Positions 41,785-50,233 of a DNA stretch of 54,118 bases are shown one piece after another. The first letter of the stretch is position 1, and each line of letters begins with the position of its first letter. The notes beneath the pieces are model-generated. The model was not told the DNA's origin. It did no database searches and was given only the letters and a program-made list of their open reading frames with translations. Source of the DNA: Candidatus Zixiibacteriota bacterium. GTDB taxonomy: Bacteria > Electryoneota > B3-LCP. The translations under genes and the position numbers were made by a program. The DNA lies in the NCBI GenBank assembly GCA_003599535.1, contig QZKQ01000040.1:1-54118 (forward strand), given 5' to 3'.

Positions 41785-41937
41785 GGCTCGCGGTTGTTCT
41801 GCAGTTCGCAGATGGGTTGGGGGTGAACGGCGCCCTTGGCGCCGGTGCTTAAGGTAACGGAGGGGGGCGTGATTGCCATTATGGCCTGGTACGTGTAGCC
41901 GGCGCCAGGCGAGACCCATTTAACCAAGGAGAAACCC

Positions 41938-42702
41938 ATGTATCATAGCCTGAAGAACGTATTCGGATACAATCTGCTGGCCGAAGGCGACGAATTCGGC
42001 AAGATCAAGGACGCCTATTTCGATCCCCAGGACTGGTCGGTCCGCTACTTCGTGGTGGACACCGGCCTGATCCTGCCCGGACGCAAGGTGCTGATCCCGC
42101 CCTCCCAGTTGGGAACGATTGATCCCGACCGGAAGGTGATCCCCACCACGCTGTCCGTCGGGGAGATCAAGTCCAGCCCCGCGCTGGAAGAGGACCGTCC
42201 CATCACCCGCGAGTACGAGACTGACCTGTACAGCTACTATGGCTGGGAACCGTACTGGTTTCCGGAGGGCGGAATGGGCGGCTTCCCCACTTCCACGGTG
42301 GTGGAAACCCCCAACGTGGCCCGCGACCGCATGGCCGAACCTGCCTCGGCGGTGGAAGAATCCTACGCCGGGCCCGGCCTCGAATTGCTCAGCGTGCGCG
42401 AGGTGTCCGACTACAAGCTGCACGCCGTAGACGGCAACCTCGGCGAAGCGGACGATTTCCTGTTCGACGACCGGGACTGGAAAATCCGCTACCTGATCGC
42501 CGACACCGGTTCCTGGCTCCTGGGCCGCAAGATACCCATTAACCTGAAATGGGTGCGGGGCTTTGACCAGATCGAAGGCGAGGTCCACGTGGATCTGTCC
42601 AAGAAGAGCATTGAGGACAGCCCGGAATGGAACGAGCAGATGGCCTTCGATTACCAGTACGAATCGGATCTGGAGACCCACTACGTCCGGTCGAGGATCT
42701 GA
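41938..42702 (+). CDS. Double PRC-barrel domain protein, copy 3
   Basis: A 254-residue paralog with PRC barrels at about residues 6-75 (LAEGDEFGKIKDAYFD) and ~160-230 (YKLHAVDGNLGEADDF ... RYLIADTGSWLLGRK), each with the (K)SSPA/EDSPE tail. The N-terminal barrel is closest to copy 1. AAGGAGA precedes the ATG. It is followed by a 253-bp gap and the trehalose operon; no terminator is obvious in that gap, which carries only GC-rich inverted words. Confidence 0.85.
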   Translation: MYHSLKNVFGYNLLAEGDEFGKIKDAYFDPQDWSVRYFVVDTGLILPGRKVLIPPSQLGTIDPDRKVIPTTLSVGEIKSSPALEEDRPITREYETDLYSYYGWEPYWFPEGGMGGFPTSTVVETPNVARDRMAEPASAVEESYAGPGLELLSVREVSDYKLHAVDGNLGEADDFLFDDRDWKIRYLIADTGSWLLGRKIPINLKWVRGFDQIEGEVHVDLSKKSIEDSPEWNEQMAFDYQYESDLETHYVRSRI

Positions 42703-42955
42703 CCTGCGGATTCAATAACCCGGCGCTGCGGTTCATTGGCTTTTCGAGGCCGCCGCGGCGCCGGGTTGAATTTTATCCGGAATTGCGGCAAAACCAAACT
42801 CCGGCGCGGTCGTCCTGCGTAAAACCTGCGACGGATTCTGCTCCTTCCGCGCCTCGAGGGAACGGAAAAAACCCGGATCTCCACGGATACTGACCCCGGC
42901 CTATCGGCCTCACCATCCGACCAAAGCAACGCGACGGACTGTAAGGAGAACACGT

Positions 42956-44791
42956 ATGGAAATTGGCGCCCGATACCTGGGCGGGGGGCGGACTCGGTTC
43001 GTGCTCTGGGGCCCGTTGATGGACGAGATCACCCTGGAGATCGTGTCGCCGGACCCGCGGGAGATCCCCCTGGAGAAAATGGACGGCGGCTTCTGGCAGG
43101 TGGTGGTTGACAACGTGCCGCCCGGCGCCCAGTATTACTACAAGTTCGCCGGCGGCATCGTCCGCCCCGACCCGGCCTCCCATTTCCAGCCCGAAGGCGT
43201 GCAGGGCACGACGGAAGTGGTGGATCATGGAGCCTTTCCCTGGACCGACCAGGGCTGGCGCGGCATTCCCCTGGACAAGTATGTCATCTACGAGCTGCAC
43301 GTGGGGACGTTCACCCCGGAGGGCACCTTTGACGCCATCATCCCCCGGTTGGCGGAACTGAAGGATCTGGGTGTCAGCGCCCTGGAGATCATGCCCGTGG
43401 CCCAGTTCCCGGGGGAGCGTAACTGGGGTTACGACGGCGTCTACCCCTTCGCCGTGCAGAACAGCTACGGCGGCCCTGACGGCCTGAAGCGGCTGATTGA
43501 CGCCTGCCATAAGGAAGGCCTCGCCGTGGTGCTGGACGTGGTCTATAACCATCTGGGCCCGGAAGGCAATTACCTGGGCGAGTTCGGCCCCTATTTTAAC
43601 GAGCGCTACCGGACGCTGTGGGGCGGCGCCATCAACATGGACAGCTACTATAGCTACGGAGTCCGGAATTATTTCTTTCAGAATGCCCTGCATTGGTTCC
43701 GGCATTTTCATTTCGACGCCCTGCGCCTGGACGCCATCCAGGGCATCATTGACCTGTCAGCCAAGCATTTCCTGGCCGAGCTGGATGAGAAGGTCGAGCA
43801 GTTGTCGCGCCTGATCGGGCGCAAGTTCTACCTGATCGCCGAGAGCGATTTGAACGACGTACGGGTCATCATGCCCCAGGAAGCCGGCGGTTACGGCCTG
43901 GAAGCCCAGTGGCTGGACGATTGGCATCATGCCGTCTATACCATTTTGACCGGGCAGCGATATGGTTACTATGTGGATTTCGGCGAAGTCAGCCAGTTGC
44001 TGAAATCCTTCCGTGAGGGTTTCATCTACAACTGGGAATATTCCCCCTCGCGCAAGCGCTGTTTCGGCAGCTCTTCGGTGAACCGCCCCGCGAGAAAATT
44101 CGTCGTGTTCCTGCAGAATCACGATCAGGTGGGCAATGGCCTGGAAGCCGGCCGCTTGTCCAAACTCCTGGATTTTGAAGGATTGAAACTTGCCGCGGGG
44201 CTGCTGTTCCTGTCCCCTTATATCCCCCTGTTGTTCATGGGTGAGGAGTATGGCGAGGATACTCCCTTCATGTATTTTGTGTCATTCAGTGACCCCAATC
44301 TTATCCAGGCGGTCCGGGAAGGACGCAAGATGGAGTTCAAGGCCATCGAATGGGAAGGTCATGTTCCCGACCCGGAAGCCGTCGAGACCTTCGAAGAATC
44401 CCGGATTCAGTGGGACAAGCGCTACGACGGCTCCGGCGCGGTGCTGCTGGCCTGGTACAAGGAGTTGATCCGCCTGCGCCGCACCACCCCCTGTCTTGTC
44501 AATCTGGATAATAAAAAATTGAAAATCGGCGGTCACCGGGGTGAAAATGTCATTTATCTGCACCGCTGGCATTCGGAATGCCGCCTGTTCTGCCTGTTCA
44601 ACTTGAACCGGGACCAGGAAAAGACCGTCACCGTGCAACTGGAAGACGGAGGCTGGTACCGCCTCCTGGATTCCGCTGAAGAGCGCTGGGACGGCCCCGG
44701 GTCCGCTACGCCGGAGGAGTTAGCCGACGGCATGGAAGTTACCCTGCGGCCCTCCAGCCTGGCCCTTTACGTGAAAGAGATCGAAACATGA
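42956..44791 (+). CDS. treZ: Malto-oligosyltrehalose trehalohydrolase (TreZ)
   Basis: A 611-residue GH13 enzyme that releases trehalose from maltooligosyl-trehalose made by TreY. An N-terminal CBM48-like beta domain (about residues 5-95) precedes the barrel. Visible GH13 motifs: VVLDVVYNHLGPEGNY, FDALRLDAIQGI (nucleophile Asp), YLIAESDLND (acid Glu), and LQNHDQVGN (third Asp). The QNHDQ-x-GN and MGEEYGEDTPF segments are typical of TreZ. AAGGAGA precedes the ATG. It overlaps the GH57 gene by four bases (ATGA). Confidence 0.92.
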   Translation: MEIGARYLGGGRTRFVLWGPLMDEITLEIVSPDPREIPLEKMDGGFWQVVVDNVPPGAQYYYKFAGGIVRPDPASHFQPEGVQGTTEVVDHGAFPWTDQGWRGIPLDKYVIYELHVGTFTPEGTFDAIIPRLAELKDLGVSALEIMPVAQFPGERNWGYDGVYPFAVQNSYGGPDGLKRLIDACHKEGLAVVLDVVYNHLGPEGNYLGEFGPYFNERYRTLWGGAINMDSYYSYGVRNYFFQNALHWFRHFHFDALRLDAIQGIIDLSAKHFLAELDEKVEQLSRLIGRKFYLIAESDLNDVRVIMPQEAGGYGLEAQWLDDWHHAVYTILTGQRYGYYVDFGEVSQLLKSFREGFIYNWEYSPSRKRCFGSSSVNRPARKFVVFLQNHDQVGNGLEAGRLSKLLDFEGLKLAAGLLFLSPYIPLLFMGEEYGEDTPFMYFVSFSDPNLIQAVREGRKMEFKAIEWEGHVPDPEAVETFEESRIQWDKRYDGSGAVLLAWYKELIRLRRTTPCLVNLDNKKLKIGGHRGENVIYLHRWHSECRLFCLFNLNRDQEKTVTVQLEDGGWYRLLDSAEERWDGPGSATPEELADGMEVTLRPSSLALYVKEIET

Positions 44792-47259
44792 ACCGCCACC
44801 TCTGCATCCACGCCCACTTCTACCAGCCCCCGCGGGAAAATGCCTGGCTGGAAGACGTGGAAATGCAGGATTCCGCCTACCCCTACCACGATTGGAACGA
44901 GCGGATCGCCGCCGAAGGGTACGCCCCCAACACCGCCTCCCGCGTGGTCAACGGCGAAGGGCGCATCATTGACATCATCAACAACTACGCCAAGATCAGC
45001 TTCAACATCGGCCCCACGCTGTTCCAATGGATGGCCCGGCGCATGCCGGAAATCTACGAGGACATCATCCAGGCCGACCACCACAGCCGCGAGCTCTATT
45101 CCGGGCACGGGTCGGCCATCGCCCAGGCGTTCGGCCACCTGATCATGCCCCTGGCCAACGACCGCGACAAGCGCACCCAGGCGTACTGGGGAGTGCGGGA
45201 TTTCGAATTCCGCTTCGGGCGCAAACCGGAGGGCATGTGGCTGCCGGAAACCGCCTGTGATCTGGCCAGCCTGGAAGCTCTGGCCGACCAGGGGATCAAG
45301 TTCACCATCCTGTCTCCCTACCAGGCCGGCCGTGTGCGCCCCCTGGACGGCGGCGAGGACGACTGGCGCGACGCCACCGGCGGGCAAATAGACCCCAAGA
45401 TCCCCTACCTCTGCCGCCTCCCCTCTGGTAACACCATCGCCCTGTTCTTCTATGACGGGCCGATTTCCCAGGAACTGGGCTTCGGCGACCTGCTGACCAG
45501 CGGGGAGAATTTCGCCAACCGCCTGCTGGGCGTCTTCGGAGAGCAGGACGACCCGCAAATGGTGCACATCGCCACCGACGGCGAGACCTACGGCCACCAC
45601 AAGACCTTCGGCGACATGGCCCTGGCTTATTGCATTTACTTTATCGAATCGAATGAACTGGCCGACGTGACCATCTATGGCGAATACCTGGAGAAATATC
45701 CCCCCACCCAGGAAGTGGAGATCGTGGAGAATACCTCCTGGAGCTGCGCGCACGGGGTGGAACGTTGGCGCAGCGACTGCGGCTGCAACTCCGGCATGCA
45801 CCCCGCCTGGAACCAGAAATGGCGCACTCCCCTGCGCGAGGCTCTGGACTGGCTCCGCGACCAGATGATTCCCATTTACGAACAGGAGATGAGGAAGTTC
45901 ACCGGAGACCCCTGGAAGGCCCGCGACGAGTATATTTCCGTCATCCTGGACCGCACGCCGGAGACCATTGACCGCTACCTGGGCGAGCACATAGGCGGGG
46001 ATCTGACCCACGGAAACAAAGTCCGCCTGTTAAAGCTGCTGGAGATGCAGCGCCAGGCCTTGCAGATGTTCACCAGTTGCGGCTGGTTCTTCGATGAGCT
46101 GTCGGGCCTCGAGACCACCCAGGTCTTGCAGTACGCCGCCCGGGCGATCCAGTTGACCCGGGAATTGACCGGCAAGGACCTGGAACCGACATTCAAGCGC
46201 CGCCTGGAAAGGGCGAAAAGTAATATCCCGGAAATGGGCAACGGAGCGCAGATTTACCACCGGTTCATCGAACCGGCGCGGCTCGACCTGGAACGCGTAG
46301 GGGCGCATTACGCCATCAGCTCCCTGTTCGAGGATTACCCCGAAGATGAGTACAAGATCTACTGCTACACCGCCGACAGCCAGTCTCACGAGCAGGTCCG
46401 CGCCGGCACCATGCAACTGGCCGTGGGCCACGCCTTGATCCGCTCCGATGTCACCCTGGAACAGAAGGATATCAGCTATGCTGTGATCCATATGGGTGGG
46501 CACATCATCAACGGCGGGGTGCGGGAATACCAGGGCGAGGAGGCGTTCGAAGACATGCGCCAAGCCGTTACCGAAGCGTTCGACCGCACTGATGTGCCCG
46601 AGGTCATCCGCCTGATGGATCAGCACTTCGGCGGCAGCAATTACTCCCTGTGGCACCTGTTCAAGGACGAGCAGCACAAGGTGTTCGATCTCCTGCTGCA
46701 AGAGACCCTGGACCGCATTGAAGTGAACTTCCGCAACATTTTCAATGACAATTACGCCATCATGCGGGCCATGCGTGATTCCGGCATCCCCATTCCCCAG
46801 GCGCTGCGCACGCCCATGGAGTTTTCTTTGAATCGGGAAATCTACCGCATGCTGATGGAGGGCGCAGAAATAGATATACCCCGGCTGGAAAAACTGGTGG
46901 AGGAATTTCACACCTGGGAAGCGGCGCCCAATAGAACCGCCCTGAATCACGCCTCGGAGATTTGGATCAATGTCACCATGCGGCGGCTGGTGGAAAATCC
47001 CCGGGATATGGAGATCCTGGCCGTCATGAGGGAGGTCATCAAGCTGCTGAAAGCCATCCCGGTGGAGCTGAACCTGTGGCGGGCGCAGAACATGTATTTC
47101 GACCTGGCCCGGCAGGTTCGGATGGAAATCGCGGAAAAAGCCGACCAGGGCGGGGGAGAGGAGCGGCGCTGGGTGGAGAGCTTCGACGAGCTGGGCGAGC
47201 ACCTGAACGTAAGGCTGGGATATGCATTTACCACGAGCGACGTACCGGCTGCAGTTTAA
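44788..47259 (+). CDS. GH57 family glycoside hydrolase with DUF3536-like C-terminus
   Basis: An 823-residue protein. The N-terminal GH57 barrel shows HAHFYQPPRE (region 1), MWLPETACD with the nucleophile Glu (region 3) and IATDGETYGHH with the acid Asp (region 4). The C-terminal ~400 residues are helix-rich and resemble DUF3536. GH57 enzymes act on alpha-glucans (amylases, branching or debranching enzymes); the exact reaction here is unknown. It lies between treZ and treY with overlapping ORFs, so it probably supplies or trims the maltodextrin substrate in place of the more usual TreX. Confidence 0.85.
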   Translation: MNRHLCIHAHFYQPPRENAWLEDVEMQDSAYPYHDWNERIAAEGYAPNTASRVVNGEGRIIDIINNYAKISFNIGPTLFQWMARRMPEIYEDIIQADHHSRELYSGHGSAIAQAFGHLIMPLANDRDKRTQAYWGVRDFEFRFGRKPEGMWLPETACDLASLEALADQGIKFTILSPYQAGRVRPLDGGEDDWRDATGGQIDPKIPYLCRLPSGNTIALFFYDGPISQELGFGDLLTSGENFANRLLGVFGEQDDPQMVHIATDGETYGHHKTFGDMALAYCIYFIESNELADVTIYGEYLEKYPPTQEVEIVENTSWSCAHGVERWRSDCGCNSGMHPAWNQKWRTPLREALDWLRDQMIPIYEQEMRKFTGDPWKARDEYISVILDRTPETIDRYLGEHIGGDLTHGNKVRLLKLLEMQRQALQMFTSCGWFFDELSGLETTQVLQYAARAIQLTRELTGKDLEPTFKRRLERAKSNIPEMGNGAQIYHRFIEPARLDLERVGAHYAISSLFEDYPEDEYKIYCYTADSQSHEQVRAGTMQLAVGHALIRSDVTLEQKDISYAVIHMGGHIINGGVREYQGEEAFEDMRQAVTEAFDRTDVPEVIRLMDQHFGGSNYSLWHLFKDEQHKVFDLLLQETLDRIEVNFRNIFNDNYAIMRAMRDSGIPIPQALRTPMEFSLNREIYRMLMEGAEIDIPRLEKLVEEFHTWEAAPNRTALNHASEIWINVTMRRLVENPRDMEILAVMREVIKLLKAIPVELNLWRAQNMYFDLARQVRMEIAEKADQGGGEERRWVESFDELGEHLNVRLGYAFTTSDVPAAV

Positions 47260-50014
47260 TCCTCAATTCACCTTCCGGGCGGCCCGCCATATAGTCCCCT
47301 ACCTGGCCGAACTGGGGATCTCCGACGTCTACGCTTCGCCCATCTTCCGGGCGCGCAGCGGCAGCCAGCACGGTTACGATGTGGTCAATCCCACCCGCCT
47401 GAACCCCGAGGTCGGCAGTGACGCCGACTTCGAGGAGCTGATCCAGGCGGTGAAGGACCAGGGCATGGGCTGGATCCAGGACGTGGTCCCCAACCACATG
47501 GCCTACAGCGATGAAAACTACTGGTTGATGGACGTCCTGGAAAACGGTCCCGATTCGGAGTACTACCACTTCTTCGACATTGAGTGGCAGCATCCCTACG
47601 AGAACATCCGGGGCAAGATTCTGTCGCCCTTCCTGGGCGATTTTTACGGTGAATGCCTGGAGCGGGGGGAGATCACCCTGAAGTACCGGCAGGATGGGCT
47701 GAGGGTCAACTACTACGCCTATCAATTCCCCCTGCGCATTGATTCCTACTTCAAGGTGCTGGCCCACGACCTCGGCCGCCTGAAGCGCACCCTGGGCGGC
47801 ACCCACGGCGACTACATCAAGCTGCTGGGGGTGCTGTTCGTGCTGAAGAATCTGCCCACCCGGGAGGAGCCGGCCGAGCGCCGCGAGCAGATCCTGTTCG
47901 TCAAGCGGATGCTGTGGGAGTTGTACAGCGATAACGCCCAGGTCCGCCAGTTCGTGGACCGCAACCTGGAGATCTTCAACGGCAAGCCCGGCGATCCCTC
48001 CAGCTTCGACCTGCTGGACAGCCTCCTGGCCGAGCAGTTCTTCCGCCTGGCCTTCTGGAAGGTGGGCACCGAAGAGGTCAACTACCGCCGCTTCTTCTAC
48101 GTCAACGACCTGATCCTGCTGCGCACCACCGACCTGTCCATCTTCCCCAAGACCCATGCCCTGATCCTGCGCCTGGCCCAGGAACGCAAGATCCAGGGGC
48201 TGCGCATTGACCACGTGGATGGCCTGTACGACCCCACCGATTACCTGCGCGTCGTCCGCGACGCCTTCGGCGACCTCTACATCACCGTGGAAAAGATCCT
48301 GGAACTGACCGAAGACCTGCCCGTCATCTGGCCTATCCAGGGATCCACCGGCTACGAGTTCATGAACTACGTCAACGGCGTCTTCGTGCAGAAGGAGAAC
48401 GAGAACCCCGTCACCCGCACCTACCAGGATTTCACCGGTTACAGCCGCAATTTCGATGAGGCGCTTTACGACAAGAAACGGCTGATCATCCGCAAATATA
48501 TGCGCGGGGACATTGACAACCTGGCCCACGTGCTGGCTACCGTGGCCCGCCGCCACCGCTACGGCAGCGACTACACCTTAAACGGCCTGCGCAGCGCCCT
48601 GGTGGAGATCCTGGCCATGTTCCCGGTGTACCGCACCTACATCCGCCCGGGGGAGTCCTCCGAGGCGGATCACGCCTACATCCGGGAGACGGTGGAGAAA
48701 GCCAAGAAACTGCTGCCCGACTTCACCCATGAGCTGGACTTCATCCGGGCCATGCTGCTGCTGGAAGGCAGCGAATCGCTGACCGAAGAGGAGAAGTCGC
48801 AGTGGCTCTTCTTTACCATGCGCTTCCAGCAGATCACCGGCCCGCTGATGGCCAAGGGTTTCGAGGATACCCTGCTGTACGATTACGTGCGCTTTCTGTC
48901 CCTGAATGAAGTAGGCGGCAGTCCCAATATCTTTGGCCTGTCGTTGATTCAGTTTCACTACTTCATGAAGAAGCGGGCCTCGCAGTGGCTGCATTCCATG
49001 AGCGCCACGTCCACCCACGACACAAAGCGGGGGGAGGACGTCCGCGCCCGGATGAATGTGCTCTCCGAGATCCCCGAGGACTGGGACCGCATGGTCCGCG
49101 TCTGGCATAAAATCGGCCAGGAGTACCTGGAGACGGCCGGCGCCCAGCAGTACCCCACCCGCAATGACGAATACTTCCTTTACCAGACCCTGGTGGGGGC
49201 CTGGCCTTTTTCGGAAAGCGAGCAGCACACTTTCCGGCAGCGGATCAAGGAATACGCCGTCAAGGCGGTGCGCGAAGGCAAGGTCAATTCCACCTGGATG
49301 AAGCCCGACGAAGAGTACGAGAGCGCCTACCTGAAGTTCATTGACGGGCTGCTGACCGACGATCCCGGCAATCCCTTCCTGAAGGAATTCCTCCCCTTCC
49401 AGCGCAAGGTGGCGTGGTACGGGATGTACAATTCCCTGGCCCAAGCGCTGATCAAAATGGCCGCGCCGGGCGTGCCCGATTTCTACCAGGGGTCGGAGCT
49501 GTGGGATCTGTCCCTGGTGGACCCGGACAACCGCCGCCCGGTGGATTACGAACGGCGCCGTTCGGCCCTGAACAACCTCATCGCCCGGGACGCCGCCGAC
49601 CGCCCCGGCCTGATCCGCGACCTCTTCGACCACCCCGGCGACGGCCGCATCAAGCAGTTTTTAATTTATCGCGCGCTCCAGGCCCGCCGCGACTACCGCG
49701 ACCTCTTTGACCAGGGCGCCTATGGCCCCCTGAAGGTCAGCGGGAAGCACCGGGAGCGGGTTATCGCCTTCGCCCGCAACTACGGCGACCGCTGGGCCGT
49801 CTGTTTGGCGCCGCGCTTCCTGGCCGGGCTGATCCGGGAAGGAGAATTCCCCTTCGGCGAGGTGTGGGAGGACACCGAAGTGGAACTGCCCGACGATTCC
49901 GCCTCCTGGCGCGAGGTCATTACCGAGGCGACCTTTCCCGGGGGCGAATCCCTGCGCCTGTCCGAGGTCTTCCAACTCTTCCCCGCGGGGCTGCTGGTGA
50001 GCGGGGGGAAGTGA
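47222..50014 (+). CDS. treY: Malto-oligosyltrehalose synthase (TreY)
   Basis: A 930-residue GH13 enzyme that turns the reducing end of malto-oligosaccharides into an alpha,alpha-1,1 linkage. The start MHLPRATYRLQF is the family's usual beginning, then YASPIFRARSGSQHGYDV, QDVVPNHMAYS, GLRIDHVDGLYDP (nucleophile Asp), ITVEKILE (Glu), and STHDTKRGEDVRAR. This homology places the ATG 38 bases inside the GH57 gene, so the overlap is real. Together with TreZ it makes trehalose from glycogen or maltodextrin. No TreX or glycogen gene is in the window. Confidence 0.93.
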   Translation: MHLPRATYRLQFNPQFTFRAARHIVPYLAELGISDVYASPIFRARSGSQHGYDVVNPTRLNPEVGSDADFEELIQAVKDQGMGWIQDVVPNHMAYSDENYWLMDVLENGPDSEYYHFFDIEWQHPYENIRGKILSPFLGDFYGECLERGEITLKYRQDGLRVNYYAYQFPLRIDSYFKVLAHDLGRLKRTLGGTHGDYIKLLGVLFVLKNLPTREEPAERREQILFVKRMLWELYSDNAQVRQFVDRNLEIFNGKPGDPSSFDLLDSLLAEQFFRLAFWKVGTEEVNYRRFFYVNDLILLRTTDLSIFPKTHALILRLAQERKIQGLRIDHVDGLYDPTDYLRVVRDAFGDLYITVEKILELTEDLPVIWPIQGSTGYEFMNYVNGVFVQKENENPVTRTYQDFTGYSRNFDEALYDKKRLIIRKYMRGDIDNLAHVLATVARRHRYGSDYTLNGLRSALVEILAMFPVYRTYIRPGESSEADHAYIRETVEKAKKLLPDFTHELDFIRAMLLLEGSESLTEEEKSQWLFFTMRFQQITGPLMAKGFEDTLLYDYVRFLSLNEVGGSPNIFGLSLIQFHYFMKKRASQWLHSMSATSTHDTKRGEDVRARMNVLSEIPEDWDRMVRVWHKIGQEYLETAGAQQYPTRNDEYFLYQTLVGAWPFSESEQHTFRQRIKEYAVKAVREGKVNSTWMKPDEEYESAYLKFIDGLLTDDPGNPFLKEFLPFQRKVAWYGMYNSLAQALIKMAAPGVPDFYQGSELWDLSLVDPDNRRPVDYERRRSALNNLIARDAADRPGLIRDLFDHPGDGRIKQFLIYRALQARRDYRDLFDQGAYGPLKVSGKHRERVIAFARNYGDRWAVCLAPRFLAGLIREGEFPFGEVWEDTEVELPDDSASWREVITEATFPGGESLRLSEVFQLFPAGLLVSGGK

Positions 50015-50151
50015 GGCGCCTCTTCCCGGCTTTCTCTATCCGGGTTCACGGATAGCCGTTCTCTCCCCTCACGCATTTCCTGCGCACCCCTTCCCCCTTT
50101 TTCCCCCTCCCCCCCGTCACACCGCCAAATAAAGAATTGCAGATACGCCAC

Positions 50152-50180
50152 TTGCCCGGGGAATGGTTCTTGCTTATATT
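50152..50180 (+). promoter_or_regulatory. Sigma70-type promoter of secreted deiminase
   Basis: TTGCCC at 50152-50157, a 17-base spacer and TATATT at 50175-50180, 53 bases before the ATG at 50234. Same layout as other surface-protein promoters. Confidence 0.6.
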
Positions 50181-50233
50181 GTACTATACTTCACTTCAAT
50201 CCACCACCGTCCTCTCATCTGCGGAGACCGACC

